Made by a program: the position numbers and the translations under genes. From contig JACRIR010000248.1 in NCBI GenBank assembly GCA_016215705.1, forward strand, positions 1 through 42,967: a stretch of DNA of 42,967 nucleotides, in the 5' to 3' direction. Under the pieces are notes generated by a model, which saw nothing but the letters and a program-made list of their open reading frames with translations, made no database searches and had not been told where the DNA came from. Positions 23,867 to 31,609 of this stretch are shown in pieces (the stretch's first letter is position 1; each line of letters begins with the position of its first letter). Source of the DNA: Candidatus Poribacteria bacterium (lineage in GTDB: Bacteria > Abyssobacteria > SURF-5).

Positions 23867-23884
23867 GTGCGAATGAATTCGCAC
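23867..23884. repeat. GTGCGAATgaATTCGCAC palindrome (family P3)
   Basis: 8-bp arms with a GA spacer, followed by CCACGAAT as at 3631-3638. It sits 7 nt beyond the stop of the secreted protein gene at 23892-25145. Confidence 0.75.
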
Positions 23885-23891
23885 CCACGAA

Positions 23892-25145
23892 TCACTGTAT
23901 TTTGTCGACTGTCAGCGCCTTAGTGGCGGAACCGCCGGCCGAGGATTGAACCGTAATGCTCGGCGGAGGCGTTGTGATGCCCGCGTTAAAGAGTATCTGG
24001 CCATTGACCAGGGGACCAATACCCACGGCGGTGAGCGTCGGGGCCGGAGTTGCCGTATCACTCGACTTCGCCCGTATCAGGAGTCGCTGGCCGGTAGAGT
24101 CGTATGCGTAGGCGGTGATGTTGACTTCGTCAACCAGTGGCTTGGTAAGGGTCGTCGGCGGATTGCCTACCGGTGTCGAGGTTACGGAGACAGTTGCCGG
24201 CAGAGTGACTGCGCCCGTCCTGGTGACATGAGCATAGGCTCTCCCGGAATTCAACGTCATGGCAACAGGTGTCGGAGTGATTGTCGCCCCGAGGTCCAAT
24301 GTAGCAGTATTGGTCGGATCGGTAAGCGCGAAGACGTCAATCGCGACTCCCTGCGCATTGCGAGTGTAAGTGGCGCGCTCGATGACAAGGTTCGCCGGAA
24401 CAGCGCCCGTGAAAATCTTGCCTTGCACCGCAAAGAGGTCCGTCTGCACCGTGGTGCCGCCAAGTCCGTCAAGATTAGAACCCGCAGGGCCCTGGACGCG
24501 GAAGAAGTTGTTGCCGGTCGGGCTGCCCGTGACGGTCTGGTCAACCAGAGGGTTTCCAACGAAGCCCAGAGGGGCCGCAGGCGCAACAGCGGTGAGGAAT
24601 GGTCCGACGTCGCCGCTCAAAGCGACATTGAAGGCCGGAGTAACAGCGCCTATGTCAACGGTGGAATTGATGGCGTTCGGCCCTGCTACTACATTCGTGA
24701 AAACTTCCGTGCCGAACGGATGCGTCACAACATATGTGCCGTTGACAGGGGCATCAATCCTTATGCGGAGCCGGCTGAACACAAACTGGTCTCCATTAAG
24801 CGGGTCTCCAAGACCCCAGGAGGATTCCAGCGCCAGGACAAGGATGGCACTGCCGGACGGTATGGTGATAAGGGAGTCGGCGCTCCAATAGAAAGCTTCC
24901 GAGCCGAAGCCGACTTGTTGCGAGAAAGCATTTCCAGCAATCGGCGGGTCGAATGCGCACACTCCGTTCACACCATCACCATCGAGACACATCTCCAGCG
25001 CCAAACCGGCGCCGTCCTGGTAGAAAAGTGGGAACCCGTTTTGCGGGTTGACGGGGCCCACGGCCGCGAGGGCCGCGAAAGCCGAGTGTGAAAGGCCGAT
25101 AACCAACATGACGGCCAGCATGATTAACGAGACTTTCCTAAACAT
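23892..25145 (-). CDS. Secreted protein of unknown function (paralogue of 3667-4902)
   Basis: The protein has 417 residues from the ATG at 25145, which has GGGAGG about 9 nt upstream; an earlier ATG at 25169 lacks this. Signal peptide MFRKVSLIMLAVMLVIGLSHSAFA. The mature protein begins AAVGPVNPQNGFPLFYQDG and has Cys in CLDGDGVNGVC. It shares long blocks with the module 1 paralogue: NAFSQQVGFG, FYWSADSLI, HPFGTEVF, GDVGPFLTAVAPAAP, SPTGNNFFRV, GRAYAHVTRTGAVTLPATVSVT. A beta-rich, extracellular or periplasmic fold is likely. Function unknown; the constant position before a CHRD cytochrome suggests a partner or anchoring role. Confidence 0.86.
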   Translation of the reverse strand: MFRKVSLIMLAVMLVIGLSHSAFAALAAVGPVNPQNGFPLFYQDGAGLALEMCLDGDGVNGVCAFDPPIAGNAFSQQVGFGSEAFYWSADSLITIPSGSAILVLALESSWGLGDPLNGDQFVFSRLRIRIDAPVNGTYVVTHPFGTEVFTNVVAGPNAINSTVDIGAVTPAFNVALSGDVGPFLTAVAPAAPLGFVGNPLVDQTVTGSPTGNNFFRVQGPAGSNLDGLGGTTVQTDLFAVQGKIFTGAVPANLVIERATYTRNAQGVAIDVFALTDPTNTATLDLGATITPTPVAMTLNSGRAYAHVTRTGAVTLPATVSVTSTPVGNPPTTLTKPLVDEVNITAYAYDSTGQRLLIRAKSSDTATPAPTLTAVGIGPLVNGQILFNAGITTPPPSITVQSSAGGSATKALTVDKIQ

Positions 25146-25572
25146 TTTGTTTTTCCTCCCTGCATTCATTGATACACCGCGTTAGTTTCCTTTGACCACA
25201 ATGAACTCAAACATCCTTTTGTTCGCTTGCCGGTAACTTCACCTCCTCCCGAATCAAGAAAGTTTCGCTCGGATTCGCGTTGGCCGTTTGAAGGCGTTGT
25301 ATGCGGATTGTAGCCTTCCGGGCGGCCTTTCCAATTAGACCGTTTTTGTCTCATTATTATGCAAATTTTTTTAGCGCACCAAGCACGCTCTGTCTCTGCC
25401 CGAAAGAACATGGCGTCAAAGGAGTCAGCGGAATCGAGAATAAACGACGTGCAATAATGCGCGAGGGTGGTCATTTCTCTTACCCGGTTTTATATGTTCT
25501 CTCCGGAAATTCCGGTGTGAGTAATTATACTAACCCAAATATAGCACTGTTTCGCATAGGCGCAAGGGGGAA
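25146..25572. other. Intergenic region between kinase and secreted protein gene
   Basis: No convincing gene. The only promoter-like element I see is TATAAT on the minus strand (complement of 25524-25529), with no good -35 and no TACCTAT heptamer at the spacing found elsewhere. A 102-codon frame at 25166-25474 has no recognisable features and no strong ribosome binding site. Confidence 0.5.
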
Positions 25573-26667
25573 TTACGGGTTTTTCTTGGTCGTCGCGTCT
25601 TTTGTCTCGATCTTTTCGTCTGTGTTCGTCTGAGCGGTCTCAGACTGAATCGGGAAGGCCAGGGATATTCTGGTTCCTTTTTCGGGGGCGCTCGATATTT
25701 CGAGAGCGCCGTCGAGCATGCGGGCGCGCTCGTTCATGGTGGCGAGGCCGAGGCTTGCGCCGGCGCGGCAGCGCGCTTCTGCCTGCTTCATATCGAATCC
25801 CCTTCCGTCGTCTTCGACTCGAATGACAGCATGGGTATTCCGGACCGTGAAGATTATGGAAATATGCGCAGCCCGCGCGTGTTTTTCAACGTTTGTAAGC
25901 GCCTCCTGAAAAATCCTGTAGATGATGATTTGGAGGTTTCGAGGGAAAAGATGGTCCACTTCCTCCATTTCAACTGATATCTTTGCGCAAGAGTGTTTTC
26001 CGAAGTCATTGACAAGCTTGCGAAGCGCGGCAGAGAGGCCAAGGTCCTCAAGGATGCAGGGGCTTAGGTCGTGTGACAGCCTGCGGATGTTGTCGATGGT
26101 CTGGTCAATATATCGAAGCGTCTCTTCGAAATCTCTTTTCAAGTCCGCTTGGTCATCGCGCAGTCGCTTCTCGTATGATTTCAACTGGAGTTTCAGGACG
26201 CTCAGCGATTGTCCGAGGTCGTCGTGCAACTCGAGCGAAATACGCCGACGCTCGGTTTCCTGCGCGTTCATGAGGCGGAAAGAGAGTTGGTGCAGTTTCT
26301 TCTCGGATTCCCGCAATTCGGCCTCAGCGCGATTGCGCACGATTATCTCCTGTCTGAGAAGCTGGTTGGAATCGAAAAGCTCAGCGGTGCGCTCTACGAC
26401 TCGTTTCTCGAGTTCGCCATGAGCCACCTGGAGGTCCTCCTGGATTCGATCTCGCTGCGCAACCATGCGTGACATCACTATGCCGAACCCGGTGAGGACA
26501 CCGATAAAGAGCAGCCGCATGTATATCTCGTCGCTTGGCAGGCGCAAGATCAGCGAACCGAGGAACGCATCTTTGTGAAAGATCAGGGTATCCATCACGG
26601 AGTCAATGATCCACGAGAACAATCCGAACACTATCGAGAACATAATGATTGTGTTTTTGGCCTTCAT
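25573..26667 (-). CDS. NarL-family sensor histidine kinase, no adjacent regulator
   Basis: The protein has 364 residues, with GAAGGAG about 11 nt before the ATG. Two membrane segments surround IFHKDAFLGSLI and PSDEIYMR, as in the other two kinases. A coiled coil leads to the HisKA_3 box LELHDDLGQSL, IRRLSHDLSPCILEDLGL, and an HATPase with EALTNVEKHA, EDDGRGFD and GLATMNERARML. A charged tail follows the catalytic domain (SETAQTNTDEKIETKDATTKK). Unlike the two other modules there is no regulator gene next to it: the next gene is the secreted protein at 23892-25145. It may phosphorylate the regulator at 18281-18946. Confidence 0.93.
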   Translation of the reverse strand: MKAKNTIIMFSIVFGLFSWIIDSVMDTLIFHKDAFLGSLILRLPSDEIYMRLLFIGVLTGFGIVMSRMVAQRDRIQEDLQVAHGELEKRVVERTAELFDSNQLLRQEIIVRNRAEAELRESEKKLHQLSFRLMNAQETERRRISLELHDDLGQSLSVLKLQLKSYEKRLRDDQADLKRDFEETLRYIDQTIDNIRRLSHDLSPCILEDLGLSAALRKLVNDFGKHSCAKISVEMEEVDHLFPRNLQIIIYRIFQEALTNVEKHARAAHISIIFTVRNTHAVIRVEDDGRGFDMKQAEARCRAGASLGLATMNERARMLDGALEISSAPEKGTRISLAFPIQSETAQTNTDEKIETKDATTKKNP

Positions 26668-27068
26668 GGCTGCCAGAACTCCTTCCCATACAGGCGGCCC
26701 CCAGAACCGTATCTTTACCTAATATGGCTTACTTTTGAAAAAGGTTCAAGTAATTGACGCTTCTGATTGGGTCATTTGCAGAAGAACAACGGAAGTCATT
26801 CCTACGAAATCCGGAATCCGGACACATTGGCCACAAGAAGTGGATTCCTGCTTTCGCAGGAATGACAAGAAGAAAAGCGGGAATGAGAAGAAGAAGGGTG
26901 GGAACTACAAGCAGAAGGGCGTGGTTGACATTGCATTGGAGAGCAGATAATATTTTCGTAGGGGCAGTTAATCGGGGACGTCATGTGACATGACGCATAA
27001 TTGGGGACACGATGCAGCATCGTGTCCCCAATTATGCATCCTTATTCCAGGAGGTTCGAGGTAAACTC
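26668..27068. other. Divergent intergenic region with two palindrome types
   Basis: It separates the minus-strand redox cluster from the plus-strand genes. It holds an ATTCCTGC/GCAGGAAT hairpin within a longer GTCATTCC-type inverted repeat (core 26844-26863), a half P1 copy (about 26974-26995), and a 21-bp-stem P1 palindrome (26995-27037). No gene seen. Confidence 0.65.
26995..27037. repeat. P1 palindrome, 21-bp perfect stem
   Basis: 26995-27015 pairs perfectly with 27017-27037 around one base. It ends 31 nt before the start codon of the AAA ATPase gene and would form a stable hairpin in its leader. Confidence 0.93.
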
Positions 27069-27956
27069 ATGGCTGAAAAAGACGTGGAGAAGTTTGGCGG
27101 AGTGGAGCGGTTTTTCGAGGAGCATTTCTTCGCTGAGGAGCCGTATTATTTGCCGATTCGAGATGAGGTGGAGATATTCCGAGCGGCGTTCCTGATGAGA
27201 TTGCCGCTCCTCCTGAAGGGGCCGACCGGCTGCGGCAAGACGCGGTTCGTCGAGTACATGGCCTACACGCTGCAGCAGGAGCGCATCCGGCAGGGTCACG
27301 AATCGCAAGATGAGGTTTCTTCCCCGCTCATCACAGTGGCTTGCCACGAAGATTTGAGCGCAAGTGATCTGGTGGGCCGGTATCTGCTCAAGGGCGAGGA
27401 GACCGTTTGGATCGATGGGCCTCTGACGCGCGCGGTCAAGGTCGGAGCTATCTGTTATCTGGACGAAATCGTCGAGGCGCGCAAGGACACGACCGTCCTC
27501 ATTCATCCGCTGGCTGATTACCGCAGGATATTGCCGGTCGAGAAGAAGGGACAAATGATACAGGCGCACGAAAACTTCCTGCTTGTCATTTCCTATAATC
27601 CGGGCTATCAGAGTTCGCTCAAGAATCTCAAGCACAGCACGCGCCAGCGTTTTATCGCAATAGATTTCGATTATCCGCCGAGGGAGGCGGAAGCCCGAAT
27701 CATTGCGCATGAGAGCGGTGTGGACGCGCGCGCATCGGAGGAACTGGCGCTGCTCGGGGAAAAGGTAAGGCGCTTGCGCGACCACGGCCTCGAAGAGGGC
27801 GTGAGCACACGCCTGCTGATATACGCCGGCAAGTTGATGGTTTCGGGCATCGCCTCGCGGCGGGCATGCGAACTGGCCGTGGCCAAGGCGATAACGGATG
27901 ATCATGAGATTGAGCGAGCGGTCGAGGAAATGATCAGGAGTATATTTGAAAAATGA
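27069..27956 (+). CDS. MoxR-type AAA+ ATPase of the CbbQ/NirQ/NorQ family
   Basis: The protein has 295 residues from the ATG at 27069, with GAGG about 8 nt upstream. Walker A is GPTGCGKT (51-58) and Walker B ICYLDE (128-133). [21 protein letters not shown] is the family's signature block after Walker B. This family works with a VWA-domain partner as a chaperone that activates or loads cofactors into an enzyme (nitric oxide reductase for NorQ-NorD, Rubisco for CbbQ-CbbO). Its VWA partner is the gene at 28456-30828, but a four-helix-bundle element has been inserted between them. No norBC or Rubisco gene lies in the window, so the client is unknown. Confidence 0.93.
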   Translation: MAEKDVEKFGGVERFFEEHFFAEEPYYLPIRDEVEIFRAAFLMRLPLLLKGPTGCGKTRFVEYMAYTLQQERIRQGHESQDEVSSPLITVACHEDLSASDLVGRYLLKGEETVWIDGPLTRAVKVGAICYLDEIVEARKDTTVLIHPLADYRRILPVEKKGQMIQAHENFLLVISYNPGYQSSLKNLKHSTRQRFIAIDFDYPPREAEARIIAHESGVDARASEELALLGEKVRRLRDHGLEEGVSTRLLIYAGKLMVSGIASRRACELAVAKAITDDHEIERAVEEMIRSIFEK

Positions 27957-28408
27957 TAGGCGAAAGGGCAAAGGCGAAAGGGAGAGCAATGGGGAAGCGG
28001 GAGAGGTTTGAGGACTTGATTGTTTGGCAGAAGAGCATGGACTTGGCTGTGACCGTCTATCACATCTGCCAAAAAGGGGCTTTGTCAAAGGACTGGGGGC
28101 TCCGAGACCAATTGCGGAGAGCTGCGATATCTGTTCCCGCAAACATCGCAGAGGGTTACGAGCGGGGCAGCCGCAAAGAGTACATCCAATTCTTGAAAAT
28201 CGCGAAGGGCTCCATCGGTGAGCTCAGATGTCTTTTTCAGCTTGCGAATCGTGTGGAGCACATTGAAAGCCAGACTGCTACGCCACTCATCGAAAATTCT
28301 GCGGAGGTATCGAGAATTTTGAAAGCAATGATGCGATCACTCGAAGAGAAGAAGGATTGATCCTTTTCTTGATTACCCTTTCGCCTTTGCCCTTTCGCCT
28401 TTCGCCTC
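27957..28408 (+). mobile_element. Four-helix-bundle element with perfect 25-nt inverted repeats
   Basis: The left arm 27958-27982 (AGGCGAAAGGGCAAAGGC, continuing GAAAGGG) is perfectly inverted at 28376-28400; a further TTCGCCT extends the right arm. The arms enclose one gene of 123 codons. The left arm follows the stop codon of the upstream AAA ATPase without a gap, and its last bases give the GGGAG that serves as ribosome binding site for the enclosed gene. A shorter copy, with the same gene start, the same right arm and an internal deletion, lies at 31414-31579. No transposase is visible, so movement would need help in trans. Confidence 0.75.
27989..28360 (+). CDS. Four-helix bundle protein (S23/IVS-type)
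   Basis: The product has 123 residues from the ATG at 27989 and starts MGKRERFEDLIVWQKSMDL. The RFEDLIVWQKSM opening, the RDQLRRAAISVPANIAEGYERGS block and a final helix (EVSRILKAMMRSLEEK) are hallmarks of the four-helix bundle family first seen as proteins encoded in 23S rRNA intervening sequences; the Avd protein of diversity-generating retroelements has the same fold. The molecular role is not established; nucleic-acid binding is the usual suggestion. Here the gene is bounded by inverted repeats and interrupts a conserved AAA-VWA gene pair, which points to mobility. Neither an rRNA gene nor a reverse transcriptase is near. Confidence 0.92.
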   Translation: MGKRERFEDLIVWQKSMDLAVTVYHICQKGALSKDWGLRDQLRRAAISVPANIAEGYERGSRKEYIQFLKIAKGSIGELRCLFQLANRVEHIESQTATPLIENSAEVSRILKAMMRSLEEKKD

Positions 28409-28455
28409 TTGCGATTCGCGGCTTGTGACCCGTTGCGGTCAGAAAGGCTTTTGAA

Positions 28456-30828
28456 TTGGATAAGTCGCCCCCGACAGTGCGGCTTGCGGAAGTCAGCCGG
28501 CTGTTGCAACTGTATTGCGCTGCGGCCACCGGAAAACCGTTGCGCATAAGGAGCACCGAAGAAGCGCCGCGCGAGTTTGTGCGTGAGGGCCATCACCTGC
28601 CGCTCACCGATGGGAAGACCATTTACCTGCCGAATTTTATAGAGAAACACCTATCGCGCGAGGAAAATTTTGCAGAGTATAAAGTGTATGCGGCGCACCA
28701 GGCGGGGTATATCGAGTTCGGCACGTTCGAGCTGGATATTGATGTTGTAATCGATCATCCGGTCTTCAGCGCATTTGAGGAACAGGCGGCAACAGTCGAC
28801 CCTGAGGCGATAGTCTCGCATTACGATCTGTTCTTCATGCTTTTCAAGGAGTCTCAACTGGCTCGCGACATTTTCTTTGCAATCGAGGACGGGCGTGTTG
28901 ATTACAGGCTGCGAGAGATGTATCGAGGGCTGGCGGCCGACATGGAAAAGGTCGCTCGCGCTTCGCTCGAAGGAAGAGCGGTGGCAGGCTCGCTTCCGCT
29001 CAGAGAAGCCCTCGTGGAAGCGCTGACCCGCTTATCCATCACCGGAAAGATTGACGAATCGTTTCTGGAAAAGTTCATGGTCGTTCCCATGCGAATGAAT
29101 TCGCACTTACAGCGAGAAGAGATCGACGAATCACTCCCCGAAAAGCTATTGCCTCTTTACCGGCGCATCTGCGGGCTGTTCGCGCGTGTGCTGAGCCACA
29201 GCGCAACCGTGACCGATTCCGCAGTTGCGACCGCGCGCGTGTATTTATTGCTCGGCTCTCTTCCGAATGTTTCATTTGGCTCGCCGTTCCTTGATTCGGC
29301 AACAAGAGGGACCGGCCATGCGGAGTCCGAGAGAATGCAGCATGGTATCCCTGCCGGGCGGGGCGTTCCGGAAAGTGAACCACTCCCCTACCGAGCCTCT
29401 CAGCCCGTAGCTTTCCGCGGGCAGACAAGACCGGAACTCGTTCAGCTTGAGAATGCGATAGAACTCTTAAAGGAAGCGGTCGTGACTCAGGAGGATTCCG
29501 GCGCAGCGCTCACGCACGACTTGCTCGAGATGCTCTTGAAGCGGGTGGTAAAAATTAAGATAAGTCAAATGACCGCGAAAGAACTTGCCGAGACATCCGG
29601 CCTGTTTATTACCGACCTCCGTGGCGTCCTGCAGGAGAAAATCGGCGAACTGTCTCCCGATGCGCGGAAGAGACTTGCAAAGCTATTAGACCGCGCTTCA
29701 GTGGCAAAGGGTAAGACCGAAGATTCGTCTCGTGTTTTCTTCTATGACGAGTGGGATTATCTTAGCGGTGACTATCGGCCGCGTTGGTGCCGGCTGCGCG
29801 AGATTTCGCTCGAGGGGGAATCGAGCGCGATTGTCTCCCAAATCCAGAAAGAGCAGGCAGCGTTGATAGCAGCCGTTAGGCGAAGTTTCCAGCGGATACG
29901 TCCCGAAATGCTCCGAAAGGTGAAACGGCTTCGAAGCGGCGAAGAGATCGAGTTGAACGACGCGATCGAAGCGGTGCTCGATCGTCGAGCCGGTCTCACT
30001 CCGTCGGAGAGGGTCTACCAGAAGCGTGACCGGCGCATGCGCGATGTCGCAACGGTCTTTCTCCTGGACTTGAGCGCATCGACCGACGAGTGGATTGTGG
30101 AAGAGCCCCTGCATGAGAGCGGCGGGCCCCGCCACGGCGGGGCATCACGCTCCGCGCTTTTCGGGTATTTCTCGCTGGATGCCGGCTCGGAGCGCGCGGC
30201 CATGAGGGGGAACACCCCGGCGAATTCTCCGCCAAACGGCGCAACCCCGGGAGGCGCGGTCTCGAGCGGCGCGCGCGATTTCTCACCACCGGATAGAGCA
30301 ATGCGCGTGATTGACATCGAGCGTGAGGCTCTTGTTGTCATGGCTGAAGCACTCGAGAGCCTGGGGGACATGTACGCGATATACGGTTTCTCCGGTTACG
30401 GCCGCGAAAATGTGGAATTCTTCGTGATCAAGGATTTTTCGGAAAAATTCTCCGAGCGGGCGCGTCGCCGCATCGGCGCAATCAAGCCGCAGAAAAGCAC
30501 GCGTATGGGACCGGCTATCCGGCACGCAATGCAAAAGCTTGTCGCAACTGATTGCCGACTCAAAGCGCTCATACTTTTGAGCGACGGATATCCACAGGAT
30601 TACGACTACGGACCTGACAGAACGAGCCGGGACTACGGCCTCCATGACACGACGGTGGCTCTGCGGGAAGCGCGCAAGAAGAAGGTGCACACATTCTGTG
30701 TGACGGTCGATCAGGCCGGCAACGACTATTTGCGCGCCATGTGCGGCGGGGAGAATTACCTCGTTGTGAAGAGACCGAGCGCGCTGCCGAAGATATTGCC
30801 GCGAGTGTATAGGGGATTGACAATCTGA
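28456..30828 (+). CDS. NorD/CbbO-like VWA-domain protein
   Basis: The protein has 790 residues. The start is a TTG at 28456 with AAAGG about 8 nt upstream. The N-terminal two-thirds is the helical NorD-type region. The C-terminal VWA domain has the metal-binding MIDAS residues DLSAST (538-543), the Thr in TRMGPAIRH (about 684) and the Asp in LLSDGYPQD (about 708), followed by the family block GLHDTTVALREAR. It is the partner of the ATPase at 27069-27956. Oddities: a Gly/Pro/Ser-rich stretch of about 65 residues (about 551-615, DNA 30108-30300, with a GCCCCGCC/GGCGGGGC hairpin at 30126-30143) interrupts the VWA domain right after the first MIDAS motif. A P3 palindrome at 29090-29105 encodes RMNSH. 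The MIDAS set remains complete. Confidence 0.9.
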   Translation: MDKSPPTVRLAEVSRLLQLYCAAATGKPLRIRSTEEAPREFVREGHHLPLTDGKTIYLPNFIEKHLSREENFAEYKVYAAHQAGYIEFGTFELDIDVVIDHPVFSAFEEQAATVDPEAIVSHYDLFFMLFKESQLARDIFFAIEDGRVDYRLREMYRGLAADMEKVARASLEGRAVAGSLPLREALVEALTRLSITGKIDESFLEKFMVVPMRMNSHLQREEIDESLPEKLLPLYRRICGLFARVLSHSATVTDSAVATARVYLLLGSLPNVSFGSPFLDSATRGTGHAESERMQHGIPAGRGVPESEPLPYRASQPVAFRGQTRPELVQLENAIELLKEAVVTQEDSGAALTHDLLEMLLKRVVKIKISQMTAKELAETSGLFITDLRGVLQEKIGELSPDARKRLAKLLDRASVAKGKTEDSSRVFFYDEWDYLSGDYRPRWCRLREISLEGESSAIVSQIQKEQAALIAAVRRSFQRIRPEMLRKVKRLRSGEEIELNDAIEAVLDRRAGLTPSERVYQKRDRRMRDVATVFLLDLSASTDEWIVEEPLHESGGPRHGGASRSALFGYFSLDAGSERAAMRGNTPANSPPNGATPGGAVSSGARDFSPPDRAMRVIDIEREALVVMAEALESLGDMYAIYGFSGYGRENVEFFVIKDFSEKFSERARRRIGAIKPQKSTRMGPAIRHAMQKLVATDCRLKALILLSDGYPQDYDYGPDRTSRDYGLHDTTVALREARKKKVHTFCVTVDQAGNDYLRAMCGGENYLVVKRPSALPKILPRVYRGLTI

Positions 30829-30987
30829 ATATTTTGGATTTTCGATTTTGCATTTTGGATTTGAAGAAAACCTTTGTGTTGGGCAGTTCGAAACATTGTT
30901 CGCATATTTGAGGTGGAGCGATCTGCCAGGATACTCTTCAATAAGCTAGTTCTTTGCGCTCTTTGGGTCTTTGCGGTTTAATTGCTT

Positions 30988-31416
30988 ATGAATGCTGAAG
31001 GAATCGTGCTGGCGGTGGGCGCGGTCATACGGGACCGGGAAGGCCGAATACTGCTTGTGCGGCATCGCCGCGAAAGAGGGGGATTCTGGCAGGGAAAGTG
31101 GATTTGTCCGGGCGGGAAACTGGCGCCGGGTGAGACACTTGCCGAGGGCGCGCTGCGCGAGGTTCTCGAGGAGACACATCTCCGTATCAGGCTCGGGCGG
31201 ATTCTGGCGCCTTTTGAAAGAATCGTGCGGGAGAATGGCGGCGTGACGCTGCATGTGGTTTACGTGGATTTTCTGGCTGATTTGATAGAGGGCGACCTTG
31301 AGCCGGATGATGACGTCGGTGAGGCCGAATGGTGGGACGACGAGACGCTGCGCGAGCGGTGGGATGAATTACATGAGGACACGCAGCGGCTGCTGTCGCA
31401 GGCAGACATAACATAG
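30988..31416 (+). CDS. NUDIX hydrolase
   Basis: The product has 142 residues from the ATG at 30988; an in-frame TTG at 30982 is possible, and no clear ribosome binding site is seen. The NUDIX box is complete: G43-x5-E49-x7-R57-E58-V-L-E61-E62 in GGKLAPGETLAEGALREVLEE. This gives a metal-dependent pyrophosphohydrolase of nucleoside diphosphate derivatives; the N-terminal layout (AVGAVIRDREGRILLVRHRR, FWQGKWICPGG) is that of MutT/8-oxo-dGTPase-like members, but the substrate cannot be told. Its TAG stop codon is the first three bases of the deleted four-helix-bundle element. Confidence 0.9.
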   Translation: MNAEGIVLAVGAVIRDREGRILLVRHRRERGGFWQGKWICPGGKLAPGETLAEGALREVLEETHLRIRLGRILAPFERIVRENGGVTLHVVYVDFLADLIEGDLEPDDDVGEAEWWDDETLRERWDELHEDTQRLLSQADIT

Positions 31417-31579
31417 GCGAAAGGCGAAAGGGAGAACGATGGGGAAACGGAAGCGCTTCGAGGACTTGATTGTTTGGCAGAACAGCATGGATCTGGCTGC
31501 GAACGTCTATCGGCTCTGCCAAAGAGAGGCCTCTTTCTTGGTTCGCCCTTTCGCCTTTGCCCTTTCGCCTTTCGCCTAT
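31414..31579 (+). mobile_element. Internally deleted copy of the four-helix-bundle element (miniature form)
   Basis: The left arm begins TAGGCGAAAGGCGAAAGGG (31414-31432). The right arm 31546-31570 is identical to 28376-28400, and the shared sequence continues TTCGCCT. Between them lie the first 31 or so codons of the four-helix-bundle gene (about 85 percent identical to 27989-28080), joined straight to the right arm. Total length is about 166 bp against 452 bp for the full copy. It sits between the NUDIX and coaE genes; its left end is the stop codon of the first, and it ends about 11 nt before the ribosome binding site of the second. Confidence 0.75.
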
Positions 31580-31609
31580 TTGCAACGGAAAGGAGTTGAG
31601 CTTGACTGA
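31439..31609 (+). pseudogene. Truncated four-helix bundle gene in the miniature element
   Basis: The 56-codon frame starts MGKRKRFEDLIVWQNSMDL, aligned with the intact product at 27989-28360, and departs after LCQREAS. The remainder (RPFAFALSPFAY) is translated right-arm repeat. Helices 2-4 are gone, so a normal bundle cannot form. The frame overlaps the coaE start by a few bases. Confidence 0.8.

Noticed and set aside
27989-28360. Diversity-generating retroelement (Avd-like protein)
   Set aside because: No reverse transcriptase and no template/variable repeat pair were seen near the four-helix bundle gene.
27957-28408. Intervening sequence in a 23S rRNA gene
   Set aside because: The flanks are protein-coding (AAA ATPase and VWA protein); no rRNA sequence is present.
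27069-30828. Denitrification norQ-norD locus
   Set aside because: The protein families fit, but no norB/norC or other nitrogen-oxide gene is in the window; the client may be different.
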